DNA of 64,000 nt from Forficula auricularia (taxonomy: Eukaryota; Arthropoda; Insecta; Dermaptera; Forficulidae): NCBI GenBank assembly GCA_024734495.1, contig JALMQS010000030.1, positions 7,868,191 through 7,932,190 of the forward strand, in the 5' to 3' direction. This document shows positions 1-10,218 of this stretch, in pieces. The notes under the pieces are model-generated. The model made no database searches and had not been told where the DNA came from. It saw only the letters and a program-made list of their open reading frames with translations. Each line of letters begins with the position of its first letter. The stretch's first letter is position 1. Position numbers and translations under genes: made by a program.

Positions 1-300
1 AAAAAAGGAGGAGGTTCTCTATTCGACTGAATTTTTTTAACCGATTTTGAAATTTTTTTTTGCATTCGGTCCAGTCTAGCTTCCGATTGGTCCCATTTTT
101 TTTTCGATTTTTTTCCATAGGTATTAGACCTTTTTTATTAGGTTTGTTTAGACCTAACCTCTTTGTTTATGAACCGATTTCGATGGTTCTTTTTTTATCC
201 GAAAGGGGGTGTCTTAGGGATGGTGTCATATTAATTTGGTCAAGTTCTGATGATATGATCACTATTAATGACATCACTAAAAAGAGAAATAATTTTTAAG
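1..300 (+). repeat. Arm of a long-TIR dispersed element, cut by window edge
   Basis: This stretch reappears in reverse complement at about 44,841-45,205, where it ends in TCCTCCTTTTTTGAAGTCGG. The two copies share a GGAGGAGGTTCTCTATTCG end and an internal T-rich region. The window starts inside the left end of the element, so its true terminus and any target duplication are not visible. The 79-codon open frame at 60-299 is not supported as a gene: its T-rich codons give a phenylalanine-rich peptide, and the second copy is riddled with differences. Confidence 0.6.
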
Positions 301-675
301 AAAAAAATAAAAACCGACTTCAAAAAATTAAATGCAACAAATAAAATACACTAAAAGAGTATAAAATAATTATTATCTTATTTAGTTACAACTAAACGAC
401 GAAATATTAACATGAAATTACTTTTTGAAGTCGGTGCCAAACAAACTATACCTATAAGCGAGCATACCCTCCAAACGTACTAAGTAAGATCCGTAGAGTG
501 CGATTCATAAAAGGTATATGTTTGGCACCAACTTCAAAAAGTAATTTCATGTTAATATTTCGTCGTTTAGTTGTAACTAAATAAGATAATAATTATTTTA
601 TACCTTTTAGTGTATTTTTATATTTGTTGCATTTAATTTTTGAAGTCGGTTTTTATTTTTTCTTAAAAATTATTT
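296..675. repeat. Foldback element with ~135-bp inverted arms
   Basis: The left arm (about 296-432) and right arm (about 523-675) are near-perfect reverse complements, beginning AAAAACCGACTTC and ending GAAGTCGGTTTTT. The spacer of about 90 bp contains CATACCCTCCAAACGTACTAAGTAAG. A second copy lies at 44,464-44,840 and a partial one at 45,966-46,200. In both full copies it directly adjoins the long-TIR sequence, so the foldback is probably one half of that larger element. No coding sequence is seen. Confidence 0.75.
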
Positions 676-1279
676 TTATTAACAACATCTAATTTGCAAC
701 CTTGTCAACTTTTATATGATTCGTAATAAAAGCGTCTTTATTTGTGTTTCTGATGCAGCCATAATATAATAGATGTATGTATTCCAGATGTATGATTTAC
801 TGAACAACCGTGGTTGTTTGCTTTGCGCTTCATTATACACATATATTCCCATTTATGTTTGTATTATGCATTAGTATGCACCTAACCGTCTTGATCTCGT
901 CGACATGTGCAACTGTTAGGCGCCGCCTGCATTTGAATACAATGGCTGTTCCTGGGCAATGTAATTGACACTTTTTTTATTCGCTCCCCATCATCTAATC
1001 CATTGTAGGAAGCATTCGTTTATCCAAGTGTTTATTTATACGACCATCCATACCTCTATCCGTATACAGACATTACATCACCCGTTTTGGATTTTTTATT
1101 CCATGTTGAAAATTTAGCGAATAATTGTTTTACAAAAATACAAGAGAATTATTATTTCACTGAGTATGTATAGTATCTGCCCGAAGAGAACTTGGTTTTG
1201 GTATTTATATCAGCATTTAAACCAGCGGTGCCCCACCTACGTACAAGAATTGCTCGATTATTAAGAGTACCCTAGTAGC
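676..1279. other. No recognised gene; AT-rich spacer
   Basis: Both strands hold only short frames and no motif I recognise. A relic of the 5' end of the Helitron family below is visible in reverse near 1,226-1,255 (GAATTGCTCGATTATTAAGAG). The rest may be single-copy host DNA. Confidence 0.4.
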
Positions 1280-2272
1280 ACAATGTTTCAAACTATATAA
1301 TAACTATATAGTGCCTATATAGATTTTGAGAATCTATATAGCCCCTATATCTACTCTTATTAAACGAGCAAAAATGGTATATTTATTTGTATATATATTT
1401 GTTTGTATATATATTTATTTGTTTGTATATATATTTGTATCTTAGTTCTATTTTTGAAAACGACTCTACCGATTTTGATGAAATTCACGAGTTAGGGGGT
1501 TTTTGGGGTGACAATTCGATCTATCACGGTCTCATCTTCGACAAAATTGTTTTTGATGGGTTTTTTCGTAATCAAATTAATTATTCTCAGGTAGACAAAT
1601 CCCATTCTTAGGGTTTTAAAAAAAGGTTTCCTTTTCCTTTTGTGCTCAATGGGTCGGGTAAATCCTTTATTCTCAAAGGCCTTGAAGAAGTATTGTGATA
1701 GTGGTTTTTAACATATTTTGTTCAACCTAAACGTTAGAAATATTAATAAACGTTTTATAATTGTTTTTATAAAGAATTTTATTTATTTAATAGAATAAAA
1801 AATAATTAAAAATTTATTTAAAAATATATTTCGCATAAGCAGGTCTCAATTTTTTGAAAAAAACAACACATTTTGATAGGTTTTATTTATTAACAATTGG
1901 ATGAATAAAAATGAATCATATGGTTGAATCAAAGCAGGTGCAGGAGGTGGGATGCAGTGGTGGGGGATCCGGGGGTAGGTCGAGGTTTCGGGGGTGGGGT
2001 CAAGCGTGGGGGGGGGTACAGTGGGCAAATACTATATATATATTTGTATTTTTTTTATTTGAAAACGGCTCTCAATAAAATCGGCTCTTTTATCAGAATT
2101 TTAAATTAAAAATAATATTAAAATAAAGGTTTTAACTGAAGGAAGAAGCTACTGAGCATCGCTCGGTGCCTCCAGGTACTAGTTACTATATAGTTTGAAA
2201 CATTGGACTACTTTTCTCGAAATTTATATAGGCACTATATAGTTACTATATATACTTTGAAACATTGTGTAC
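1280..2272. mobile_element. TIR MITE (CACAATGTTTCAAA ends) split by a Helitron
   Basis: The left end CACAATGTTTCAAACTATAT (1,280) is matched in reverse at the right end (…TATACTTTGAAACATTGTG, 2,272). A second internal inverted copy lies near 2,190-2,210. Removing the Helitron at 1,350-2,182 leaves a MITE of about 160 bp made almost entirely of TATAG-rich inverted repeats. The flanks (TAG/TAC) do not give a clear target duplication, so the superfamily is not assigned. Confidence 0.65.
1350..2182 (+). mobile_element. Non-autonomous Helitron, full-length copy
   Basis: The 5' terminus TCTACTCTTATTAAACGAGC follows an A. The 3' terminus ends …CCTCCAGGTACTAG and is followed by T. These are the Helitron signatures: insertion between A and T, 5'-TC, 3'-CTRR. 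About 15 nt before the end lies a hairpin (GAGCATCGCTC, in other copies CCGAGCGATGCTCGG). A strongly G-rich tract (about 1,935-2,020) precedes an AT-rich segment and the hairpin. No Rep/helicase coding is present, so movement would need a helper. Related copies lie at 7,094-7,890 (+), 28,825-29,660 (-), and as fragments at 11,805-12,130, 12,880-13,203, 38,925-39,020, 39,558-39,860 and 41,000-41,195. Confidence 0.85.
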
Positions 2273-2504
2273 TGGCTGGAAAATTCACCAGTTATCACTT
2301 TGTCCTTGAAGGCAAAAAATAAATAAAATAATAAATGTTTCTTGTTTAAAATATTATAATTATTCAAACCGGGTCTTGTATATAGTATAACAATATGGTT
2401 AACAATCTTAGGTTTGACTACTAAATATAGTTATATAATTTAAAATTGAACAACAAATAATTATCAAAGATATTAATTTGCCGATGGTAATAGATCAATT
2501 TACT

Positions 2505-2800
2505 AGAAAATCATAGATCAAGATGCTGTCATCCATTAAATCCGATGGAGTGGAATATTTTTAATGAGAGCAGTCAGAGGGGTTGTTTTTCACCCCTGAA
2601 TCGAACCCGAGTGCCAGTAACAGCAATCCGGGCCACCTGGCTCACCTGCGGGATACGAACCTTCTGACATATGCAAACGCGGTAAAATATTCGATTCCCT
2701 GAGGGGGGTGAAAAACAACCCCTCTGACATATAATTAAAAATATTCCACTCCACTCGGATTTAATAGATGACACCATCTTTGATCTGCGATTTTCTGCAA
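2505..2800. mobile_element. Foldback MITE with ~95-bp TIRs
   Basis: The left arm (about 2,505-2,600) and right arm (about 2,703-2,800) are about 90% reverse-complementary. They include AGATCAAGATGCTGTCATCC / GATGACACCATCTTTGATCT and the inner GGGGTTGTTTTTCACCCC / GGGGTGAAAAACAACCCC. The loop carries a reverse B-box-like string (GAATCGAACCCGAG, 2,600s) and a second TTCGATTCCC on the + strand, so a tRNA-derived fragment may have been captured. No A box is clear enough to call a tRNA gene. Confidence 0.7.
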
Positions 2801-2898
2801 CAAATAATTATATTATTAAAACAATATTTGTATTTGAATTAGGCAATCGGCCATATCTCTAAATAAATAAACTTAAATATTTGATGATATTTAAGATA

Positions 2899-2899
2899 T

Positions 2900-2970
<71 letters not shown>
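2899..2970. repeat. (TA)n microsatellite
   Basis: About 36 uninterrupted TA dinucleotides between GATATGAGA and AAATTGTTG. Its length may be unreliable in the assembly. Confidence 0.95.
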
Positions 2971-2972
<2 letters not shown>

Positions 2973-3739
2973 TGTTGAATTCCTTCAACAATAACAACAA
3001 CACTCAAACACCCGTAACGATAAATAACAGTTAATAGTTACGGCAAACGGTACACGATAAACTAAAAAACGAAACGAAAACAGAAAAGAGCAAGCTTACT
3101 TTGACACCTTGCCACCTCGACACCCATAAGTCATCTTTTCCTGCCACATGTTCATTGAGTCATCACCACTGACTAATTCTCTGTTCAGACACTAGGCTCC
3201 CGGAATATAACTGCGGCAAATTTATTTTGGTTACAATTGTGCTACTAGGGTAGATATAATAAGATATAATATAATTTTCGTAAAAAGTCACTTACACAAA
3301 AGAATGAAATTTATTTAGCACCATATCGTAGAGCTATGTGGGGATATTTACGGGAGGGCGCCCTGGCTCAACATTAAAGCGTAGGTAGTAATTTATATAT
3401 GTATATAAAAGGTCGCGGCTAAGATCTTAAGATAAAACATTTTCTTAAATATCATGATATTATATTATATATGATGATCTATTGAATACTTTTCAGCTAA
3501 TATCAATTTCTTAGATTCATCTCCATTTGTTGGCCTTTGTGAGAAATGTCTTGAATGTTGATCTTGACTGGGAAAACATGTTCCTATTTCTCTCTCAGAA
3601 TAAAAAAAATCGACATAATAAATCTTCATAAAGAATCAGATAAATAGATAAATCTATTTGTGAGAATCGAAAATATTTTGATAAAACTGTTGATAAAAAA
3701 AACACGCTGACTCAGATTTTCTCCTGCATAGAAAAATAA
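2971..3739. other. No recognised gene; spacer
   Basis: An AT-rich spacer with a moderately GC-rich island at about 3,100-3,210. No convincing open frame or RNA gene is visible. Confidence 0.4.
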
Positions 3740-5577
3740 GCTGACGTGTTCTGATGTGGCCATCCACTTGACTTTACCATACAACCTCGCCCCCTCACTT
3801 ATATTGAACATTTAATAAAATTATTTATAATCATGTAGGGGGGGGGTTAGTTTTTACATTTTTAGACTTCTGGGGACCCACTGATTATGTATACAAAATT
3901 TGGTTGAGTTTGGTAAATGGCAAAGATTTTCAATTTTTGACCCTCCGCCCCCCCCCCCATTTTGAACGGTTAGATTTTGCATTTTTAGACTTCTGGGGAC
4001 CCACTGATTATGTATACAAAATTTGGTTGAGTTTGGTAAATGGCAAAGATTTTCAATTTTTGACCCTCCGCCCCCCCCCCCATTTTGAACGGTTAGATTT
4101 TGCATTTTTAGACTTCTGGGGACCCACTGATTATGTATACAAAATTTGGTTGAGTTTGGTAAATGGCAAAGATTTTCAATTTTTGACCCTCCGCCCCCCC
4201 CCCCATTTTGAACGGTTAGATTTTGCATTTTTAGACTTCTGGGGGTCCACTGATTATGTATACAAAATTTGGTTGAGTTTGGTAAATGGCAAAGATTTTC
4301 AATTTTTGACCCTCCGCCCCCCCCCCCATTTTGAACGGTTAGATTTTGCATTTTTAGACTTCTGGGGACCCACTGATTATGTATACAAAATTTGGTTGAG
4401 TTTGGTAAATGGCAAAGATTTTCAATTTTTGACCCTCCGCCCCCCCCCCCCCATTTTGAACGGTTAGATTTTGCATTTTTAGACTTCTGGGGGTCCACTG
4501 ATTATGTATACAAAATTTGGTTGAGTTTGGTAAATGGCAAAGATTTTCAATTTTTGACCCTCCGCCCCCCCCCCCCCATTTTGAACGGTTAGATTTTTGC
4601 ATTTTTAGACTTCTGGGGACCCACTGATTATGTATACAAAATTTGGTTGAGTTTGGTAAATGGCAAAGATTTTCAATTTTTGACCCTCCGCCCCCCCCCC
4701 CCCCATTTTGAACGGTTAGATTTTTGCATTTTTAGACTTCTGGGGACCCACTGATTATGTATACAAAATTTGGTTGAGTTTGGTAAATGGCAAAGATTTT
4801 CAATTTTTGACCCTCCGCCCCCCCCCCCCCATTTTGAACGGTTAGATTTTGCATTTTTAGACTTCTGGGGACCCACTGATTATGTATACAAAATTTGGTT
4901 GAGTTTGGTAAATGGCAAAGATTTTCAATTTTTGACCCTCCGCCCCCCCCCCCCCCATTTCTGAACGGTTAGATTTTTGCATTTTTAGACTTCTCGGGAC
5001 CCACTGATTATGTATACAAAATTTGGTTGAGTTTGGTAAATGGCCAAGATTTTCATTTTTTGACCCTCCGCCCCCCCCCCCCCCATTTTGAGCGGTTAGA
5101 TTTTGCATTTTTAGACTTCTGGGGGTCCACTGATTATGTATACAAAATTTGGTTGAGTTTGCTCAAACGAGCTAGATTTTAATTTTTAACCCCCCCTCGA
5201 CCCCCTTAATTTTGGGTCGATATGCACCAAAATCTAATCAGCTCTTAATCTCAATGGACCAAAACTACGTGTGAAATTTGGTTTCGATATTCACACTAGT
5301 TTTTGAGCTAGCTCGTACACAAATTTGGTAACGCACAGACTAACTAACTAACAGACATTTTGACAAAACAATTATTATCTCGAAAAATATAATTTTTTCG
5401 ATGTTCACTTATTAGAGCTTTTTTGTAGACCGAAATGCCATGGTTTCGTTCAATTTTTTTAATCGAAATAGTTTAAGCCGTTTTTTAGATATTTTGAAAA
5501 AAAAGAAGGAAAAAAACACTTTTTTTCATGCACGATTACAATACTTGACCATACCCTGTATGCTAAAGTAAAAAGAA
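3740..5577 (+). mobile_element. Dispersed repeat 'REP-A' (full copy, carrying a tandem array)
   Basis: The left end (about 3,740: AAGCTGACGTGTTCTGATGTGG, then ACTTTACCATACAACC) and the right end (reading in reverse ACTTTAgCATACAGGGTATGG, about 5,545-5,577) share an inverted ACTTTACCATACA motif. The same sequence in reverse forms 34,556-35,420. Partial copies lie at 11,700-11,810, 13,420-14,700, 15,720-16,810, 25,509-25,690, 26,870-27,530 and about 29,907-30,040. It has no coding sequence. The CAGGGTATGG-type end suggests a TIR DNA transposon, but I cannot assign a superfamily. Confidence 0.65.
3845..5160. repeat. Tandem array, 123-128 bp monomer, 11 copies
   Basis: The anchor GACTTCTGG recurs at 3,865, 3,988, 4,111, 4,234, 4,357, 4,482, 4,608, 4,735, 4,860, 4,988 and 5,114. 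The first four intervals are exactly 123 bp; later ones are 125-128 bp, mainly because a poly-C tract lengthens. Monomers are otherwise nearly identical. The array sits inside the REP-A element, whose other copies hold one or two monomers. Because 123 is divisible by 3, long open frames appear on both strands by chance; they are not genes. Confidence 0.95.
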
Positions 5578-5640
5578 GATAGTGTTAAGTTTTTTAAAAA
5601 ATCGATGTTTTAAAAGTAATCCAGTGAAATTAGGATTTTA

Positions 5641-6222
5641 ACAGGAATTAATTCCCGGTAATGATTTTATTGCTGGAATACCTTTAATGATACCCCAGTA
5701 TTATTACCCTAAGTTTTATCCCAAATCTAGTGTTGTGAAAATTTTCTACGCGCCTCAAAATGAGAAAATTTCGGAGTTTTTTCAGTTTTTCTTGAATAAC
5801 TCTAAAACAGCTTATCAAATCAAAAAGATGGATATCTATAAATCTAAGAATTTTAACAAAAAGTGTTCGAAATATACATTCAAGTCAACAAAATTTCCCC
5901 TAGACAATGAGATAGGAATCAAGTTTCTAGAAGTTGCTGTTTTTTGACACACGCTAGTACCGGTTCTACTGAACCTAAATAGATGAGATTTTTATCATTT
6001 TATGCGTAATTTAAAGAGCTTCAATTTATCTAATGGATATTTTTTTGATTTGATAAGCAATTTTAGAGTTATTAATGAAAAAACTCGGAAATTTTTCTCA
6101 TTTTGAGGCTCATGGAAATATTTCCACAACACAGATTTGGGGGACAACTTAGGGTAGTAATATTGGATTACCAATAAAGATATTCCAGCAATAAAATCTT
6201 TACTAGCAATTATTTCCTGTTT
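5641..6222. mobile_element. Foldback element with ~215-bp inverted arms
   Basis: The left arm (about 5,641-5,860) starts AACAGGAATTAATTCCCGG; the right arm (about 6,010-6,222) ends in the reverse complement (…AATTATTTCCTGTT). The arms share TTTTATTGCTGGAATA and CCTCAAAATGAGAAAA strings and differ by scattered substitutions and small indels, so the insertion is old. The 86-codon frame inside the left arm is not matched in the right arm and is not called as a gene. Confidence 0.75.
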
Positions 6223-6528
6223 ATGCCATTTTTTTCACGTAATTTTTCTAGACTAAAGTAGTTCAGGCAAATTAAGTTGAAAAAATTATTTTTGATTATA
6301 TCTATAAGATATATGTACCTACTATTCAAAATATCTATTAATCTATCTCCTATACCTTCAATCGGATTAAAATTTATATACTTTTTAATCAATCTTTTTC
6401 GGACTACCAACTATTTTCAAAAAAAGATGCTCAAAACTTTAATTATACATTTATATACTTATGACACTTGATAAGTACTATACACCTTAAAAATATCAAA
6501 AAAGCAGTTTTAGCAAAAAAAAATATAT
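6223..6528. other. No feature seen
   Basis: AT-rich DNA without recognisable coding, RNA or repeat signals. Confidence 0.4.
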
Positions 6529-6890
6529 AAACTGCAACGGATCGTTGATAAACTTTATCCAAATTCATTTGAATTATCAATATGTTTATTCCTTTATTAT
6601 TAATCAGATATCACTTGCTATTTGCAGTTCATGTTGACTTTAATTTAAAAATAACGATCGATTCTTATCTAATACTAGAGGAATAATCATTCTATATTGG
6701 ATTTTTGACGTTTCGATTTTTATTGGAAACCATTGCTGATGACATAGAGGAATCGGCTTAAAATCAAAAATAACGTTCGATTCTTATCTAATACTAGAGG
6801 AATAACCTTATTGTATTCCATTTTTGATGTTTTTAATGGCAACCTACTGAAAACGTGGAAGAATCGACTTAAAATCATAAAAGACTAAAT
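6529..6890 (+). repeat. Dispersed repeat (CTGCAACGGATCGTTG family)
   Basis: It starts AAACTGCAACGGATCGTTG and contains an internal tandem duplication of about 115 bp: CGATCGATTCTTATCTAATA then GAGGAATAA…, repeated at about 6,653 and 6,770. A second copy is 8,618-8,900 and a short 5' fragment is at 12,189-12,250. No termini typical of a known class are obvious. Confidence 0.7.
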
Positions 6891-6939
6891 TCTTTTATGG
6901 CAAACAACTCAAACTAGAAATATTATTATAGACACTTAG

Positions 6940-7031
6940 GGCCCGTTGTCGTCGCAAAGTAAATGCTTTTTTCCACTAACACCCTGTGTTAGTGGTAAAA
7001 AGCATTTACTTTGCAACATACAACCGGCCCT
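6940..7031. mobile_element. Short palindromic MITE, PIF/Harbinger-like
   Basis: The element is a near-perfect hairpin: GGGCCCGTTGT…ACAACCGGCCC ends, and inner arms GCAAAGTAAATGC / GCATTTACTTTGC around ACACCCTGTGT. It is flanked on both sides by TTA, the 3-bp target duplication expected for PIF/Harbinger elements, which also commonly begin GGSCC. At about 92 bp it is non-autonomous. Confidence 0.7.
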
Positions 7032-7093
7032 TATTGACCCATAAATTTGACTAGTTTATAGCCAAAAAAGTTTCAAAATTTAAAATAAATAAT

Positions 7094-7890
7094 TACTCTT
7101 ATTAAACGAGCAAAAATTGTATATTTATTTGTATATATATTTGTTTGTATATATATATATTTGTATCTTGGTTATATTTTGAAAATGACTCTACCGATTT
7201 TGATGAAATTCACCGGTTAAGGGGTTTTTGGGGTGACAATTCGATCTGTCACGGTCTCATCTTCGACAAAATTGTTTTTGATGGGGTTTTTCGTAATCAA
7301 ATTAATTATTCTCAGGTAGACAAATCCCATTCTTAGGGTTTTAAAAAAGGTTACTCTTTTCCTTTTGTACCCAGGAAGACAATGGGTTGCCTTAATTCAT
7401 TGTTCTAAAAGGCCTTGAAGAAGTATTGTGATTGTGGATTTTAACATATTTTGTTCTCCATAAACGTTAGAAATATTAATAAACGTTTAATAATTGTTTT
7501 TATAAAGAACTTTATTTATTTAATAGAATAAAAAATAATCAAGAATTTATTTAAAAATATATTTCGCATAAGCAGGTCTCAATTTTTCTGAAAAAACAAC
7601 ACATTTTGATAGGTTTTATTTATTAACAATTGGATGAATAAAAATGAATCATATGGTTGAATCAAAACAAGTGCAGGAGGTGGGGTGCAGTGGTGGGGGA
7701 TCCGGGGGTAGGGAGGGGGGGGGTACAGTGGGCGAATACTATATATATTTGTATTTTTTTTAATTTGAAAACGGCTCTCAAATAAAAATCGACCTTTTTA
7801 TCAGAATTTTAAATTAAAAATAATATTAAAATAAAGGTTTTAACTGAACGAAGAAGTTACCGAGCTCCACTCGGTGCCTCCAGGTACTAG
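7094..7890 (+). mobile_element. Non-autonomous Helitron, copy 2
   Basis: Same family as 1,350-2,182. The 5' end is slightly eroded (TACTCTTATTAAACGAGC), while the 3' end keeps the stem ACCGAG-CTCCA-CTCGGT followed by GCCTCCAGGTACTAG. The hairpin loop differs from copy 1 but the stem is retained. The G-rich tract upstream of the 3' end (about 7,672-7,735) is also kept. Confidence 0.8.
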
Positions 7891-8617
7891 ATTATTAATT
7901 TACATACTTTGTGAAATAAAGGTGTATCGTGATTGTTGAAGTTTCTCTATTCTCTGGCTTTCACACCCCCGAGGGCACACACCCTTCTCTTTTGAAGAAT
8001 CCCTGATCGCTTATCATAAAATACAATCTTGGCAGAAATTCCAAAAGTTGCTTAATGAAATTTGATGAATCAGCTATCAGATGGGGTTCCGTGTTGATGG
8101 ACAAACAATTAATTGCCTCTTGGGGATGTCGCCGCCGTCTTGAAGACAACCCCTCCAGCCCACCTTCCTCGTGGTCTTTTGGACGAAGGGAAGCAAAAGA
8201 GAGAAGGAAAAGACGCGATCCATCAAGCCCTGTACCTCATACCCCCCATACCCCATACCCATCACCAAGTGCTTTCACGCTTGTAATGAAAACGGGACGC
8301 CATTCAATTCCCGGTGCCTTTTATAAGGAAATTTCTTTATTTAAATGTAATGAGAGATTGGAAGAGAGAGCGTGGGTGGGTGTGTGTTGCCAAAGAAGAG
8401 GTTTGCAATCTCATTTGGAATTCACTCTACATTGTAATGGCCCTACCCCCCACCCCCCACCCCCAAGGGGAGAGAAATGCGCAACCAGCAGTTGAAAAGC
8501 AAATAGAAAAAAAAATCCAAGAATTATCCAATTTATAAAAATCGATTGCTTATTTGAAATCTTATTGGGGAAAAGTTTTCGAATTTAACAAAGTATTTTT
8601 TGAAATGATTTTAAAAT
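7891..8617. other. Apparently single-copy, GC-richer stretch
   Basis: This region is less AT-rich than its surroundings and not repeated elsewhere in the window, so it may be host DNA. An open frame of 146 codons runs 8,055-8,495 (+), but its composition is erratic (Pro/Arg-rich, then Pro-His runs from CCCCACC repeats), it overlaps open frames on the other strand, and no domain or splice context is convincing. I do not call a gene. Confidence 0.35.
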
Positions 8618-8901
8618 AAACTGCAACGGATCGTTGCTAACCTTTATCCAAATTCATTTGAAATATTAATATGTTTGTTCCTTTATTGATTAATCAGATA
8701 TCACTTGCAATTTGTAGTTCATATTGACATTAATTCAAAAATAATACTCATTTAATAGTCGAGGAATAACCATTCTACATTTGATTTTTGACATTTCGGT
8801 TATTATTGTAACCATTGCTGAAGACATGGAGGAATCGACTTAAAATCAAAAATAACGATCGATTCTTATCTAATACTAGAGGAATAACCTGATTGCATGT
8901 A
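8618..8901 (+). repeat. Second copy of the CTGCAACGGATCGTTG repeat, mariner host site
   Basis: It matches 6,529-6,800 until about 8,890 and then stops at the TA where the mariner is inserted. Sequence beyond the mariner (from 10,193) does not continue this repeat in an obvious way. Confidence 0.65.
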
Positions 8902-10190
8902 TAAGGTTGTTCGGAAAGTAATTTCGTTTTTTTCCGACAGAGGATTTAATTGTATTTTTTTGCGACTAACTTCACACTTAAGCCGTATAATTTTTATATG
9001 CTTTGAGAGCTCATATAGCAAGGCTTGTGTGTGAAAAATTCTAATTAATTCTATGCAGCTAGTTTTTGGTTGGTGCCCTTTTAAATATGGAGAGCGATAA
9101 GCAGCATTTTCGACATATCTTACTGTTTTACTACAGAAAGGGTAAAAATGCTGTTCAAGCCAGAAAGAAATTGACCGATGTGTATGGAGAAGGTGTGTTG
9201 ACAGTACGCCAGTGCCAGAACTGGTTCGCTAAATTTCGATCCGGCAATTTTGATGTCGAAGATGCACCACGTTCGGGAAGGCCGGTTGAAGCTGATAAAG
9301 ACGCGATAAAGGCATTAGTTGATGCGAACCGGCGAATAACAACACGTGAGATCGGATTGAAGTTAAATTTATCAAATTCAACAGTTTATGACCACTTGAA
9401 AGGCCTGGGATTATCCTCGAAGCTCGATGTATGGGTTCCCCATGTTCTCACAGAGAGAAATCTGTGTCGCCGCATTGACGTCTGCGATTCGCTTCTCAAA
9501 CGTCACGAAAATGATCCGTTTTTGAAGCGAATCATCACTGGGGACGAAAAATGGGTTGTATACAACAACGTCAAACGCAAGAGGTCATGGAGCAAAAAAG
9601 ATGAACCGGCTCAAACCATTTCCAAAGCCGATATTCACCAAAAAAAGGTGATGCTGTCTGTTTGGTGGGATTTTAAAGGAATCGTTTTTTTTGAGCTTTT
9701 ACCGGATAACACAACGATTAATTCGGAAGTCTACTGTCATCAGCTGGACAAACTGAATGATGCACTTCAACAGAAAAGGCCAGAACTAATCAACAGGAAA
9801 GGTGTAGTGTTTCACCAAGACAACGCGAGACCTCACACAAGTTTGGTCACTCGCCAAAAGCTTTTACAGCTTGAATGGGATACAATGCCACACCCACCAT
9901 ATTCTCCAGACCTGGCACCATCGGATTATTATTTGTTCCGGTCACTCCAAAATTTTTTAGACGGTAAAACCTTCACCTCAAATGAGGAGGTCAAAAACCA
10001 CCTCGATCAGTTTTTTGCCAGCAAAGACCAAAAATTTTATGAGCGTGGAATTATGCTACTACCAGAAAGATGGCAAAAGGTGTTGGACCAGAACGGCCAC
10101 TATATAATTTAATAAAGTATTTGTTTATTATACGAAAACTGTCTTTCATTTCCACAAAAAAAAAACGAAATTACTTTCCGAACAACCCGA
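8902..10190 (+). mobile_element. Complete mariner transposon
   Basis: Length is 1,289 bp, normal for mariner. The ends carry inverted repeats of about 28 bp with the shared core GGTTGTTCGGAAAGTAATTT (left from 8,902, right ending 10,190). Differences are confined to the first 2-3 outer bases and the length of a T/A run. TA dinucleotides flank both sides (8,900-8,901 and 10,191-10,192). One uninterrupted transposase frame fills the interior. Intact TIRs, TSD and ORF together indicate a recent insertion. Confidence 0.93.
9087..10112 (+). CDS. Mariner transposase (DD34D), intact
   Basis: This is a cut-and-paste transposase of 341 aa, which binds the element's TIRs and inserts at TA. The start ATG at 9,087 gives the usual mariner length; an in-frame extension upstream has no ATG. 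An N-terminal paired-like helix-turn-helix region spans about residues 1-110, including RQCQNWFAKFRSGNF and the downstream HTH around ITTREIGLKLNLSNSTVYDH. The linker motif is WVPHVL (canonical WVPHEL; here Glu to Val at residue 120). The catalytic triad is D153 (TGDEKW), D245 (HQDNARPH) and D280 (YSPDLAPSDYYLF), with 34 residues between the second and third Asp. There are no stops or frameshifts. I cannot place the subfamily confidently. The WVPHEL change may lower activity, but the coding potential is complete. Confidence 0.95.
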   Translation: MESDKQHFRHILLFYYRKGKNAVQARKKLTDVYGEGVLTVRQCQNWFAKFRSGNFDVEDAPRSGRPVEADKDAIKALVDANRRITTREIGLKLNLSNSTVYDHLKGLGLSSKLDVWVPHVLTERNLCRRIDVCDSLLKRHENDPFLKRIITGDEKWVVYNNVKRKRSWSKKDEPAQTISKADIHQKKVMLSVWWDFKGIVFFELLPDNTTINSEVYCHQLDKLNDALQQKRPELINRKGVVFHQDNARPHTSLVTRQKLLQLEWDTMPHPPYSPDLAPSDYYLFRSLQNFLDGKTFTSNEEVKNHLDQFFASKDQKFYERGIMLLPERWQKVLDQNGHYII

Positions 10191-10218
10191 TATATATGTT
10201 TGTATGATCCAAACGATC

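Noticed and set aside
1..300. 79-codon frame at 60-299 as a small gene
   Set aside because: Low-complexity T-rich translation within a repeat whose second copy does not preserve the frame.
3854..5108. Overlapping open frames of up to 214 codons on both strands in the 123-bp array
   Set aside because: The monomer length is a multiple of three, so a frame open in one monomer stays open in all; both strands are open at once and the peptides are exact repeats including poly-Gly/poly-Pro from the C tract.
3845..5160. CRISPR-like regular spacing
   Set aside because: The repeats are head-to-tail with no unique spacers, and the genome is eukaryotic.
8055..8495. 146-codon open frame as a host gene
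   Set aside because: Overlaps frames on the other strand, has runs driven by CCCCACC repeats, no domain, no splice signals of note.
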